From NCBI RefSeq assembly GCF_000002995.4, contig NW_025062478.1:248001-312000 (forward strand): a stretch of DNA of 64,000 nt. Direction: 5' to 3'. Source of the stretch: Brugia malayi (lineage: Eukaryota > Nematoda > Chromadorea > Rhabditida > Onchocercidae). The position numbers and the translations under genes were made by a program. The notes below the pieces were generated by a model, which was given only the letters and a program-made list of their open reading frames with translations, was not told where the DNA came from and ran no database searches. Shown here one piece after another: positions 25,518-39,137 of this stretch; position 1 is the stretch's first letter, and the number at the start of each line of letters is the position of its first letter.

Positions 25518-25569
25518 AGTATCAATAATCTAATGCTCTCACTGATAAGAACATTAGATTATTGATACT
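25518..25569. repeat. Perfect 18-bp hairpin
   Basis: AGTATCAATAATCTAATG (25518-25535) is the exact inverse complement of 25552-25569, with a 16-base loop. The stem is perfect and AT-rich. A small-RNA precursor or a fold-back element remnant are both possible; nothing in the sequence decides. Confidence 0.8.
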
Positions 25570-26239
25570 GCTATCGGTGACAGTGTCACAGTTATTTGTG
25601 AATGGATAATAGGGAGGGAATTCAGCTTTAGTTTGCTTAAAAAGTGAATTCATTGTGCTCGTATTAGTAAAAAAAAAATTTTTTTTTTCTCATAAAATAT
25701 TTTTTTATTCGAAGGGAAATATCACAGATTTTATCAGGGACACAGCATGCATATGTATTTACCATTTGTTATCGACCCAATTTAGTTAAGTAATTGCAAA
25801 TTGAATATAATCAATAAGGCATCCGTTATTACTAATAACTAAGGTCAGAGGTTAGCTATTATCTCTGTTAAGTATTAGTGGTATTACTCCTTTTTGTTTT
25901 GTAGGTAATATTACTTCTAGTCTGGAATAACTTTCATGCATTTTCTTTAGTTTAAAGGAATGATTGCTTATATCGAAGATATATCATACAGTTTCTAATG
26001 TCGTTAAAAGTTGGTGATAATTCTTTCGTAGATTTATTAATGAGAATTTTGTTAAGATTTATATCAATTCAAAACACTACGATAAAAATTATTTCCAGTA
26101 AGGAATCTCCTCCTCAAACATATTATTATAATAACAATGACCACTTGGGATTATTTGACTTTCAGCATAGATGATTGATTTGTACAGCTGATAAGAACGA
26201 AATCAGTACACTGATAATTCACACTTAGAGATTCTTCGC

Positions 26240-27680
26240 CGAAAAGTTTGTGATCCGATCATGAATACCAATCCTTTCGGCAAGGTTAGACCTATACAAG
26301 GTATCCTGTCTATTATTGCTCAGTTTCATCCGGTCTGAATATCACTTTCTCCCTTAAGAAATAATCTAGATCAAATTATCCGGTAATTATTTAGCAAATC
26401 GGAGACTCATTCGTCACTAGAAAAACTAAACAACTCATTCACTCATAGATCATCCAAAACCGAATCATTAAGCAGTTTGCAATTTGTCAACTCTACAATG
26501 TCACTGCTAAGTGACGTCCCTTATAGGAAAAAGAATTATACAAAATAAATTTATTGTAGAAAAAGAAATATTTCACCCTTTACTTGGTAAGGACGATACA
26601 GAGACAATTATAATTGTTTGCTGCCTAATTTATATTCTTGCCATGTTTCTTCTCTTCGTTCGCATTGCACTATCGGCAGAACTGGTCGAGCTGACTGTTG
26701 TTGTTTCCTTCTTCCCTTCTCTTCTTAATCCTTGAATTATCGTTGAGTGTCGTAACTGTCGTTCTGCTTGTACGTCGTCGTTTATTTCCGGAATACTGTG
26801 CTTGCCGTTGCATTTCTCCGCCCGTTGAATTTCTCTTCGCCGAAATTCACGTCGTTTAATACTCAACTTGGGTAATTAAACTCGCTTGTTGTCATCGACT
26901 GTGCCCTAATCCCTCTTACTTGTCCTCCTAACCGGTCCCTTTGTTCTTTATTAACTTTATGATCCTGTATACACTATATACTATCTTCTCTTTATTCTTT
27001 CGTTACTATAATGGTACTTTCGGCCTATTTGTCGACCTTTCTGTCTCGAACCAAAACCGTTACCTGTAATTCAGAATGGATTACTTACCTGTACGATTAA
27101 TTATGGAATAGATGAACGATTCATAAGAACACCTATTATTTCATGAATTATTTCTTTGTTCAATACAATTCACACTCTTAGTATTACCATTAATACCTCT
27201 CCCTCCCTGTCTCTCTGTCTCCCTCTCTTTCTCTCTGTCCCCCTTTCCCTCTCTTTCTTTGCAATAATCTGAGCTGTTCATTTAAATCGTAAAACCATGT
27301 AATGGATGCTGATAGACGATCAGAGATCACTTATCTATTTAGTTGTAATTATAACTTATACACATTATAATATTCTGTTTATTCCCTCTGGTCCTCATTA
27401 CTTAAGCTTAAGTAACTGAGAGTGAGTTACCTAATAGTAACTTTTATAAAACCTGTTAATTGAGATCTTCAAGCCTTGAGCAAGTTTATGGCCAAGTCCA
27501 ATTATTTCAGTCTTTCTTTTATTCGACTGGGCCAGCCACCGAATCTCAACTAGTCAATTCAGAAGTTAATTTGCCAAATAGTCTTCTTATCGGCACTGAC
27601 ATTCAGAAGTTAAATTGCTAGCACATTTCTTATCGACATCGACCATCCATCATTCGTTGTTTATATCATCTAATGCCTTT
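26240..27680. other. GC-richer island of unknown origin
   Basis: Base composition rises noticeably and long A/T runs vanish. The minus strand at 26866-26630 encodes a strongly basic 78-codon open frame (runs such as RREFRRREIQR) without a recognisable domain. 27197-27260 is a CT-rich tract, and 27558-27645 holds two ~44-bp direct copies starting ATTCAGAAGTTAA. Together these suggest a remnant of an inserted element, but no terminal repeats or polymerase motifs were seen. Confidence 0.4.
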
Positions 27681-29031
27681 TCAAGGATAAAGAATTTCCA
27701 GTTTTAACTCAATTTTAAATTAATTGGTACTTGATGCTATTTCGAACTTCTCTCAAATTTGTCGCAAACTTTTAACTCCAAAAAAAAGAAATATAGTTAA
27801 ACAAAGATTCAATTTAATAACTGATTGAATATTTGTTAAGTAATTACTTTTCTGAAGCAAAGAAAAAAGATAGGAAGGTATTCTATCGAATTATAAATTA
27901 AAATTTCATGAGCAGATCATTTTAACCAGATATTTTTTAATGAAAATAATTAGATAAAAAAGCGTGGTAAAAGCTTTTTAATAATTTGTTTTTGGTTATT
28001 ACACAATTGCCACTTAATATCAAAAGTTTGAAATTGAATTTCTTATCAAAATGCTTTCATAATTGCTATTTCTCTTTCAAAATATTTCAAACGTTTGCAA
28101 TCGCAACTAATAATAATAAAATATGTTTACGTTTCAATAAATTTCAAAAGAGCTGTTAGCATTGTTCCAAAAGGAAATAATAGTCAAAAAATTGTATTTA
28201 GACGAAAATACATCTAGTCGGGCATAAATATTTCTGCTAATCTTAATCATTTTATTATCTTCAAAAAATTTAGAATTGAAACTGGCAAAAAGGCATAATT
28301 TGAAAATCATGAATACTTGCACTCGTAAACGGAATAAACAATAGTACAAGCGAAGTATGATTAAAGTAAATGAATAAGCAGTTAGGATGTAAATTTTAAA
28401 TCAAAAGTAATTAGAATACATAAATTTTAAATGAAACGAGAAGCAAAATAAGTTAACTGAAAAAGTATATAATTAGCAATTTTTAAACTCAAATAACAGT
28501 AATTTCAGTGGGGAAAAAAAAGTTTATTTAAATGATAATATTAACTAATAACTTTTATTTTAATATCTGATTGAAAGTTTCAATTATATGATCAATTAGA
28601 GTATTTCCTAATCATTAGCCAATATTTTCTACAAACTATTCATGCATTCACTTTAATTGATCATAATTTAAGTTAGTGCAAAGGTTTACAGAGAGTAAAC
28701 CACGGAACAATCTCTAATCACATAATTTTGAAATCAAAATGATCAATTTCTAATTGTATAAATGCAAGGATTGTAATAATTTTCTTGCACAAACTATGCG
28801 GAAAAGTCTGTTGAAGAATTGCAAGGAAAATTTTTAAATAACCTTTTGCATTAATGCATAATACCTCCACTTAAATATTACTAAATTTTTAATGATAATT
28901 TACCACTGATAAATAATTTTCAATTATATTTTAATTTACTAAAGTATTTTCCGCACAACCTTTTACATTTGATCAGAATGAATTTTGAAATGATATTAAC
29001 TTGAAATTAAATAAATGATGCTAGAGTGGTA

Positions 29032-29069
29032 GATGGATGGATGGATGGATGGATGAATGGATGGATGGA
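29032..29069. repeat. TGGA microsatellite
   Basis: About nine TGGA units with one TGAA interruption. Confidence 0.9.
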
Positions 29070-32000
29070 ACAATTGTTGAACAAATTAAAAATACTCTTG
29101 GCTAACTTAATCTGCGACATTCCGGAATGGCAATAACTTGATTAGAAAGAAGAAAATTTTTAAAAATTTGTATATTTGCTCCTCGTTTATGATTCATGTC
29201 CAGAATGTCAAGTGCTTTTCAATCAGTCAATTAGTTTTTCTTAAAATTTCTTTGACTAATTTTTTTATTAGTAAAAAAAAAATGATCAGAAAACTATTTT
29301 TTTTCTAAACAAACTATATGATATGATATGATTTTATTTTTTCTAAACAGACCATATGATATGATTTATTTGCAGTTTCTAATATTTTCTTACCACATAA
29401 TTTGAATTTTTAAGATTATCAAACGTTCTATTTCTCTGTCAGTAATCATTATCAGAAATTTAATTTCACCTAAAAATATTTAAAATATAGCAATTAATTT
29501 GGCTTATGCAAATTTCAAATATTCAAACTTACTTCATACATTCTGCCTGTTGCTACGAAAAATTCGCAGTGTTTTCGCACTTAGTGAAATTAATCGGTGA
29601 TTAAATCGCTTAGGAAGATTAATGATTATTTATGAGATCTCGAGATGTGATATCGCAAAATATTCATGTTGTTATGCTGCATTCAAAATAATTAACATTT
29701 AGAGAGTTCTGGGAGGAAAAAAAAATTTTGTAAAATTAATTTTGTTTAACTTTTTCTGTTTTCATAGTTGTTCAAAGTTTTCGTCCTCTCTCTCTCTCCT
29801 TTTTTCTTGAAATATAATCTTGAGTGAGAGTAAACTTTGATATATTTCAAAATTACCGTTTCATATATTTCCAAATTATCTTCTGAAGTTTTTTGCCTGA
29901 AAATAAACATTGTGAATAAAAAAGAAAAAAAAAAAGTAGCTGAAGGATTCATTTCCAACTTATGCAAAAATTTTGCCATATGAATATTTGCATATCTGAA
30001 ATTCTAGTAAAGCATTTTATTCCCCAAATTGCTAGTTGATGAAAATTTTATTACGAGAAAAAAAAAGAAGGGGATTTGAATAGCTTACGATAAAGATAGA
30101 GAATATCCAAAAGATTTAATTTTTATAGGAAAAAAAATTTTTTTGCCATCAATATTTGTCATTATCCGCCCTCTTTTGATTCTTCCTGTTAGCTTCCCTT
30201 CCGCTAAAGCGGCAATTTTGTTTGCATATTGCTATTGTTAAAATATATTTCAAAAGTTTACTTTGTTCATAAAGTCTCAAATTACACTTTTTCCGCAACA
30301 TTTCACTGCGGAAAAAATTAAAATTTCTGTTCATGCAGTTAACTTTGATCCGTCGTCAACAAATATTTAATTCCGTCCTTCTTTCATAGTAATTGCATTA
30401 TTTTGCTTGGATAGCTTAATGAAATGAAATGATGATTATTCTATCCATCCGTTCTTTTTGCTTTGCATTAAATATGCTTAATTCAACTGATAGTAATGAG
30501 TTTCTTGACATCGTCTTAAAATAAATATAATCCGAAATCCCACAACGTGACAACATTTTGCGCCACATACTAAGCATTATTCATTCTAATGCGTTTTTTG
30601 CACAGTTATTTTCTTGTTAATTAGTAATAATGAGATTTTGACGAAACAATTTAATTCACAAATTTGTTTAATGTTGACAGTAATTATCAGTACTGATTAG
30701 AATCACTTCCTTGAACAATAGATATTATCGGAAACAAAAGTCTGACAGTTTCTCGTTGTATTTATTAATACATTTGTAATTGCTCAGGAATTTTTGAAAT
30801 ATTCGTTGAACGATGATAAAAGCGCAATTTGTTTTCTTATCTTTCTGTCTTTCTTAATTCTTTTGTTTTTCATTGTGACATTTTCTTCTTTGTGCTTTTC
30901 TGTTTACTTTATTTGAGTTAGACAAAAGACTTTCAATCATTCTATGACACTAAACAATGAAATTATTGTTTTAGCATAAATTTAATCCAAAATGATTTAT
31001 TCAATTTGATGAACATATGACGATGACTTATATTTGTTGATTAAATTTATCAGTAGTGATAATTTATCAACAATGTTATCAAATTCGTCGATGTAATGGA
31101 TGGCTTTTTCATGGTGGTTATAGTTACCTTTATTAGTGATAAACTTGTTAGCTTATCAGTGAGTGGTTTGGTGATTGAAATCATTTAAGGACGATTATAC
31201 TTTGAAATACGACGTAATCCTATTTAGCATTTCCACGACCTGTCGCAGTACATTTCTGAAATTTTATGATAGTGAAATGATAAAATGATAAACTTGAAAT
31301 CAGTATAACTGAGATACTTTCATGAAAGACAACAAATGACATTCACTTAAACTGAACTTATTAGATCACTTCCTTATTCCCAATTTTTTAGTATAAAAAA
31401 TTAATCTGTTAACACTAAATGTCTGAAAAATTGCAATGAAAAATTGCAAATTAATTATAACTTTTCTAGCAAAAACATTCTGAAAATTAATAGGGAAAAA
31501 TATGACTGATGAAAACCGCAAAAGAAAAAGAGAAGCAAAATAATGAATTCAAAATAGCAAAAGAATTGAAATTTGAATTATCATATATTCCACTCTGTTT
31601 ACAATTATTTTTGCTATAATTAGAAACAATAATAATAATAACAATAGATAACACTAAATGCCTGAATGATTTGCCTGTGCTGATTTTTGGTGCCAATTAA
31701 AAGTAGCAATAATATTAAGTGGTATTTACTCGTTACACAATTTAACTTTATGAAAAGTTTTCATCTCTGATCTTCTAATATTGAAGTGTGTTTCTGTTAT
31801 ACTTTATGAGATAACATTTATTATGGCACTCTTATTGCTATGATAACCATTAATTTAATGTCACACTTTTTTTTCTTCTAATTTTTTCATTTCAGTATAT
31901 ATTGTCTAAATTATAAAACCATTAAATTCTTATGGTAATAATAACCGATAATATCAAAAAGAGAAACCGAAAAAAGAAGCATAGCAACAAAAATCTATTT

Positions 32001-32902
32001 TCCGGAAATAAATTTTCTTTCATTTTGTAAACGATTATGTGATTTATTATCGGGAAATGTAATTAAGAGAATATAACTTTTTGATATAGCAAATTAAGTT
32101 TTTTTTTTTTCTTTCTTTCTCAATTACTTACGGTATTTCAAATTAAAACGATTCGGCACATATATTATGTTAAAAGCAATACCAATAAATAATTTGAGGG
32201 ACAAATTCTTGTCATCAAATGATTCATGCATATTTGATGGAAAAGAAAAGAATATCAAAACATTCCGCTTATTTTAATTGAAAGCTAAGTATGAATTACT
32301 TTATTGAAAAATGAATTCGTTTTAATTTATAAAATATTTGTCAAAATATATTTATGTTTATTATATTTATAAATAGTTGATAATGGGAATTGTTTTTTTT
32401 TCCATTTTACATCATTAGGCGCAATTGTTTTCCAATGAGTTTATCTCAAAAATCGCCACTCTTTTTCATTATTTTTAAAGTAAATGCTCTAAAATCATTT
32501 TAGATAATCGATACAAATGTTATGCTTTGAAGTTTATTTAAGATTTTATGAGAAAAGAGGAAATAGACAAAAAGGATGGATGAAAAGTGAAACGCCTTTA
32601 CTGAGAAATGTGGTATGATGTCAGCTTTCAAAATAAATTTCAATAAAAGATTATGTCCAGGATATAATTTACTGATTGAGAGAGGTGAAGAAGGAGAATG
32701 AGAAAGAGAGGGAGAGAGAGAGAAAATTAGAATCCTATAGCAATAAAAAGTCCAATAGACCAAAATCTGATAATAGCCAATGACTTTTGAAAAATTGTCA
32801 TGAATAAATAAATCTCTTGACACGCTATAGAGCTATTAACTATGAAAGAATGATTTTATCCATAACATCCAGTGTTAAATTTAACAAATTTAAGTGGTAA
32901 TG

Positions 32903-33420
32903 ATAATTGATAGCACATCATGTGATAACTGATAGCATATTCATGATAACTGATAGCATATTCATGATAACTGATAGCATATTCATGATAACTAATAGCA
33001 TATTCATAATAACTGATAGCATATTCATGATAACTGATAGCATATTCATGATAACTAATAGCATATTCATAATAACTGATAGCATATTCATGATAACTGA
33101 TAGCATATTCATGATAACTAATAGCATATTCATAATAACTAATAGCATATTCATAATAACTAATAGCATATTCATGATAACTGATAGCATATTCATGATA
33201 ACTGATAGCATATTCATGATAACTGATAGCATATTCATGATAACTGATAGCATATTCATGATAACTGATAGCATATTCATGATAACTAATAGCATATTCA
33301 TAATAACTAATAGCATATTCATAATAACTAATAGCATATTCATGATAACTGATAGCATATTCATGATAACTGATAGCATATCCATGATAACTGATAGCAT
33401 ATTCATGTGATAACTTATAG
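32903..33420. repeat. 21-bp satellite array, ~24 copies
   Basis: Units of the type CTGATAGCATATTCATGATA plus A repeat without gaps. Two linked variants alternate in blocks: CTGATAG with TCATGATAA and CTAATAG with TCATAATAA. The right end has a variant with TCCATG. The period is divisible by three, which explains why long repetitive open frames (for example the heptapeptide EYAISYH on the minus strand) run through it. They lack start context or splice partners and are not taken as genes. Confidence 0.95.
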
Positions 33421-34188
33421 CACATATCATTTCATATCTTTTATTTCTTTTTCATTGGTAAATTATTTATAAATTTAAATAATTTCATTATTGCTGCTTA
33501 ATTTTTTCCATTATTTTCTCATTTTATTTTAGCATCAAAAATTAAATGGATTTCAACTTTGCCATTTTTTTTTTTTTTTTTTTTATTTCTTTTATTAATT
33601 TAAATCAACAAAATTAAATTAATCAATATTTCCTAAATATTTTACCATTCTCGACTATAATTTCAATGACACTTTCTCATTTTCCAACAATTCATCTTAT
33701 CACTCCTTAAATTAAACAGTAGTATTAGCAGTGGTAGTAGTAGTAGTATTACTAGTATTAGTAGTTGTATTGTGTTTAAATAAAAAGTAAGGCCTCTCGT
33801 TCTGTCCCATCTCATTCAATTCTGTCCTTCTTATTTTGTCACAGCGAAATGCTCGTTAATTTTGCATTGAGATTAAGCAAAGCTGGAAGCGCTAATATAA
33901 CTGACATATTTGTTGTTTATCATAATTTCTACTTTTCGATCATTTTCAACTAAATTTTATTGATTTTTCTTATTTTCTCATTTTTTCATTCCTTTTTCCT
34001 TGTATGTTTTCTTTTTCTTTTTTTTAATTTACTTTTAGGGAAAAATAAATTATTTTATTTCGAAAAAAGAAAAAAAATTTCAGTAATATATTTCAGTTCT
34101 AATCAATTTTCATTTCTTTTTTTCCTTTCCATTCAGGCAGTAAAAATAAACAACGATTTTTTTTTTTTTTTGAAATGGATTTATAATA

Positions 34189-37100
34189 ATGAATAATTTG
34201 GAGCGATGTCAAACTGTTATTATTGAATTACCTGAAAATAGCATTGTATATGATTGGTTCTATGCTATTCATACCTTCTACAGTCCTATTCATACTTATC
34301 TATCAATTGCATTATGCATTCTCGGTGCTATGTGTAATTTTTGCAATATTGTCGTACTCACAAGGTAAGTAAATTTTCACTGATTTATTTGAAAAAGAAA
34401 AAAAAAAGAAATTTTATTTGGATTTAAAAAAAAAATGTAAATTTTAATTTTTGATTTTTACACACAACTAAATGTAATTTATTTTTCTAAAAATGGAATT
34501 GTCAACATAAGATGCGATCGAATATTTCTCTCTTTTCTCCATTATATGATATCTTCCAAAGATTTAAATTTCTCTTCAAATCTTTAAATAGCAGAAAAAG
34601 CGTGGAAATTCAATCCTTTATAATTGCATATCCAATTCCAACTTTTATTCAGATTGCTTTTATGATTTAGTCAGTTGTGAAATTTAACTTTTGCATTAAG
34701 AATTGAAATAGAGAAAATAGACAAAAAAAAGTGAAATAATTTATTTATGCAGTTTCTCTCCATTTATTCCAGTCTCTCTCTCTCCCTCTCTTTCTTTCTC
34801 TCTCCCTTTTTCCCTCTCTTTTTATCTTCCTCTTTCTCTTCCTTTGATAATTGTTAATAAGTCACAAAAAAGCAGTTCATTTTGTTTATCTTATTCCTTT
34901 AAGATACAATAAGAAAAAATAAAATTACTTTTCAAAGCTGAGAACTTCTAGAGAAAAAATATATATAAACAAAACAAAAACAAAACAAAAGCAAAAACAA
35001 AAACAAAAGCAAAAGTAAGTTTCATTTTGATAGCTTAGTATTCCGATAGCAATGCTTGAAGAAATAGTAGTGATAAGACGAAATAATTTATCACTTATCA
35101 GTTTAATTATTTTGACAGATTACCGAAATTAAAATATTAATTAATTTATCATTTGAATTGTTTCTAATATTTAACGCTCCACAAAGAATGATTCTAGAAG
35201 GATGCGATTGAAATTTGAAAAATTTAGCAAAAATAAAATATGACGGAAAGTAAACAAAATTTGAAAAGAATATATAAGTTATTTTATTTTAAGAAGAAAA
35301 AAAAATATTATTTTAGTATTTATTTTTTCACAGAATGATCCTAAAATTATTTTATCTATTGAAGCAGCACATTAGATGACAGATAATTATTATCATATCA
35401 CTTTGTCAGATTAATCTTTAGAAAGCGAATGCGCACGCCAGTAAATATGACGTTGACAGCAATGGCGTGCTGTGACACGGTGGTACTGTTCTCAAATCTG
35501 ATCTACACCACACATTACACATTAGCGGCATTTGCTAACTGTCATCCGAAACAGTGGAGCTATGGCTGGGCTGTTTTCCTAGTGTGCCATGCGCATTTGT
35601 CACTTATTGGCCATTCCAGTAGTATTTGGCTATCGGGTTAGTAGCTGATTACGGTAGTAATGGGTTGAAGTATTTCATTTTTGAATGCTTATCAAAGAAA
35701 TGAAATTTGTTTTCTTTAGTCTAATGCGAAAATTATCAAAGACAATATATATTATCAAATCGGATCTTTTAAATTTAACAATAAAATATTATTTGCATAT
35801 CTTTTAGAAAATGTCCAGGAAATGGATGAAAAAATTGTCACAAGGATTATTCGTAAATTAGTATTTTTTTTTTTCAAAAAAAAAATATTTGAAAAAAAAA
35901 AGAAAAAGGGAATATAAAATTCCAAATAAAATAAACGACCAAGTTTATTTGTATACTTCTTTTGTTGATTTCAATGTTAAATTTTCAGTTATGCTAGCAC
36001 TAATACGGTATATGACATTACGAAGTAGAAGGAAGGTTAATGTCTTGCAGGTATGTATGTAATACTTTTGCACTGAAACTTTTTCAATAATAATAATAAT
36101 AATTTATCACAAAAAATTTAATTAAATTTCAGTTAACAAATTTTATGGACACTTTTCTGTAGTTTATAAATGGAAAATTGTAATGCAACTGAAAATAATT
36201 GAACAATTTTTGTCTCTTAAAAGCTATTTTCTTGAAGTAAACTATCAGATCGCTGTTTAACTATTAGTTATATTGAACCATCCATGAAATAATGTCATTT
36301 ACTATTCATTAATTAGTTCCAATCATCGTAAAAGCTTTTTTTGAGAAAGCTTAGATGTAATCAGATGCAATGTATATTACATCGATTTAATTTGATGAAT
36401 TAATTTATTGCCTCTGGTAGAAATTTAATTATTCCACAAAATTTAATTTTCATGAAAAAAGCATTCCTGTACTGAATATTATAATATAATATAACTTTAG
36501 ATGAATGAAATTTCTCTTCTGGAAGGATTGTAAAATTTTGAGAATGGAATAAGTAGAAAGAAATTTTGTTCTATTCAATTATATCTAAAAGAAATAAAAA
36601 AAAATTTATTTTGGATATATTTTCTGATGAATAATAGATAAAAAATTTACCACTCTTTTGAATTAAGAATTCTTTATTTCATTCATTTGAAGAGAAGTAA
36701 ACTATACAATTGCACTCTAATCTTAAATATCAATAAGAAATAAATAAACAAAAGTTAATATTTATTGAGATGCAATTGCAATTTTAGAAATGCTAGCAAA
36801 ACATTTTAAATTATCATGAATTCAGATTCATCTACGACATTCATACATGGCAATAGCATTTGTTGTATTCTTTGTCACACTGATGAACACACCAAATTTC
36901 CTTGCTTATAAAATTATCGAAATGAAACTCAGCGAAACTTGCAACATCACCGATACTGGCAATTATGATGCATCAGCTTATGTACCTGGTGTTTCTGATT
37001 TAGCACTTCAAGCACACTGTTTGGTATTAATTTTCAATCATTTTTTTATTTCAGTTTAAATTAATTTAAATTAAAAAATACCTTCATATATTTTTCTAAA

Positions 37101-39137
37101 AAAAAAAATTTCTTGAATCTTAGTGTAGAATCTTAGATGCAACAAAAAAGGTATAATTGTCATATTTTTAAATCTGATGAAAATTTGAGGAAAAATAATG
37201 GATGAATAAATTGCTTGTCCTGAATAAAATGATAAAAATGAGTAATTAATTAGTTGATCTCACTCTGATCTTAAATTTCAAAGTTAAACTTAAGCTTAAA
37301 AATCAGTTCGGAAGATTTGTTCATTTACAATTTCAATCAGATGAGTGAAATTTTTGTTTATTACCATTGTCGATCATTGCAAAGAGTTATAATATTCACT
37401 GTTTTATTCCAAAAAGAATTTCAAATTAAACCAAATTCCATGTTCCCGTGGTGCTTCAGATATTCCGGATGGCATTCTGGATATCAGGTACGGTATTCAA
37501 GATGACACCTTGTTTACTATTGTCATCTTTTGTTTGGTTACTGATGAAAATTTTAACAAGAGTGCAACAGAATCGACTTAAACTTTTATACCATTCAACT
37601 CGTTTCTACAATGGAAAACATGAAAGTAAGAAGAAACACCGCGGGCAAAGTAAAACTGACACTGCCAAGTAATACTACTTCATTTCTCTATATCGAAAGT
37701 ATTTTGACGTACGTGACCTATTACGCTGTTTTGTTTTCATGGACGTTGATTGATCAACACAAATATTTCCACCTTTCTAAAATTCATTTTTACTTTTCTT
37801 CAGTTATCAAAGTAAAGGAACAAACTTTGCATCAAATAATCCGTTTTATAAAAACCGTAATATACAGGTGATCCGGTAAAGCAATATTCAGCGTTCTTAA
37901 ATAAGCTTATCAGCATAAAGTGCCTTTTCTTACATAATTGAATAAGCAATCAATCCGGAATTTCAAATTTCAGGACAAATACAAGTATTGTTTATCGGGC
38001 AGATCGTACTACCCGTATGCTACTAACAATTTTATGCGTATTTTTAATCACCGAATTACCGCAAGGTATTATGATGGTGCTTTCCGGTATCCTTCCGGAA
38101 GCATTCAGGCGTCACATCTACAACAGTCTGGGAGATCTACTGGATTTATTATCACTGTGTAATTCATGCACAACATTTGTTATCTATTGCTCAATGAGTG
38201 AACAGTTCAGAAATGTACGTCTCTGTCTCTGTGATTTCTCTCACCAAATCACATTTCAATTTCTCTTTGGTTAATTAGACTGGCCAAGTGTCGGTCAGAT
38301 GAAAGAGTATTTTGTGTCACGTACCTTCTTGTTGACACAAATAAATATCACAAGAAGGTGGTTAGATCCATTTTGTAATTTCAATAAAACAATTCCTTAA
38401 GTTTTTTTGACTTTTTAAAATAATTCAAAATATAAAAATACAAAGTCAAATAGTTTAGAAAAAGAAAAAGAATCGGAATGGGAAAGGATATTAGTAAGGG
38501 AAATTGTCTCCAATTACTTCTACTTATTTTAATAAATAAATTAATTACTTCATCAAGTTTTTCCTTTTCTCCTTGCAACTGTTTTACAGGAATTCAAGCA
38601 AGTTTTTCTACCAAATTCATTTTTTGATCACAAATTAAGATGGAACCTTAAACGGAACTACAAAGAGTCTTCGTCACATTCAACTACTGATGCAAGTTCC
38701 AAAAATGCTTTTGAATTACCACGAAACGTCTTAGACAGGTATGTAATTCATTGCAAAAGGAAATTTAAAATTCATTTCATTTGATACTGCGAGTTTCTCC
38801 GTAACTATACGTGTTTTGCGTGAGCTGCTACGCTACGCAAATCTATTTATTACACTATTGAAGCATACATCATTTTTACGCCTTTTCCCACGGATATCTA
38901 TGACGTATTAAGCTGAATTGCTTTTTACGACCAAATTTGAGAGATTAACGCAGTTAAAATTGTAGAAATATTGAAGGCGTTTGCCCGGCGGTAACGGCAA
39001 CTTCGGAATTACCAATGGAAAGTTCGATGACCTGGTCACAGTGCGCAGCTGAGAATAATCTGCCGGAAAAGTTAAATACAAATATAGGAAATACGGAAAA
39101 TGATGAAGATGCTAGCCTGTTACATTCCAGTGCCTAA
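34189..39137 (+). CDS. DMSR / myosuppressin-receptor-like neuropeptide GPCR
   Basis: Eight exons: 34189-34364, 35422-35636, 35989-36050, 36826-37023, 37460-37668, 37974-38214, 38590-38737 and 38966-39137. Seven hydrophobic spans are visible. Family hallmarks are RTPVNMTLTAMACCDT in TM2, SYGWAVFLVCHAHLSLIGHSSS and IWLS in TM3, ALIRYMTLRS where DRY would be, DRTTRMLLTILCVFLITELPQG in TM6 (spread over the loop and TM6) and FVIYCSMSEQFRNEFKQVF at TM7/helix 8. This is the rhodopsin-class group of invertebrate myosuppressin/FMRFamide-like receptors, normally Gi/o-coupled and neuronal. The cytoplasmic tail is odd: exon 7 read in frame meets a TAG at 38731-38733, yet 38701-38737 in the +1-shifted frame leads to a strong donor (AG|GTATGT) and into exon 8 with 56 open codons and a stop at 39135. 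One extra base in the four-A run at 38701-38704 would join them (~473 residues); as written the protein would end after ~414. Confidence 0.88.
38701..38704 (+). other. Apparent single-base frameshift in the GPCR tail
   Basis: The homopolymer at this position is where the reading frame must change for exon 7 to join exon 8 in phase. The helix-8 part upstream is clearly in one frame, and the acidic tail (for example NTENDEDASLL) is open only in the phase reached by the other. A sequencing or assembly slip is the simplest cause; a true premature stop or an unseen alternative donor remain possible. Confidence 0.6.

Larger units (their letters stand above)
23008..32902. other. ~10-kb gene-poor region
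   Basis: No gene could be assembled. Noted inside are the inverted-repeat cluster at 25016-25163, a perfect hairpin at 25518-25569, a GC-richer segment at about 26,240-27,680 with pyrimidine tracts, a 44-bp duplication at 27,558-27,645, and a TGGA microsatellite at 29,032-29,069. Short open frames elsewhere are Phe/Asn/Lys-rich and uninformative. Distal regulatory sequence for the GPCR or SH2 gene is possible. Confidence 0.5.

Noticed and set aside
26630..26866. Basic 78-codon minus-strand frame as a stand-alone gene
   Set aside because: No domain or splice partner; mentioned only as part of a compositionally odd island.
32856..33430. Long repetitive open frames up to 189 codons
   Set aside because: They are products of a 21-bp satellite whose period is a multiple of three; there is no start context, splice partner or complexity.
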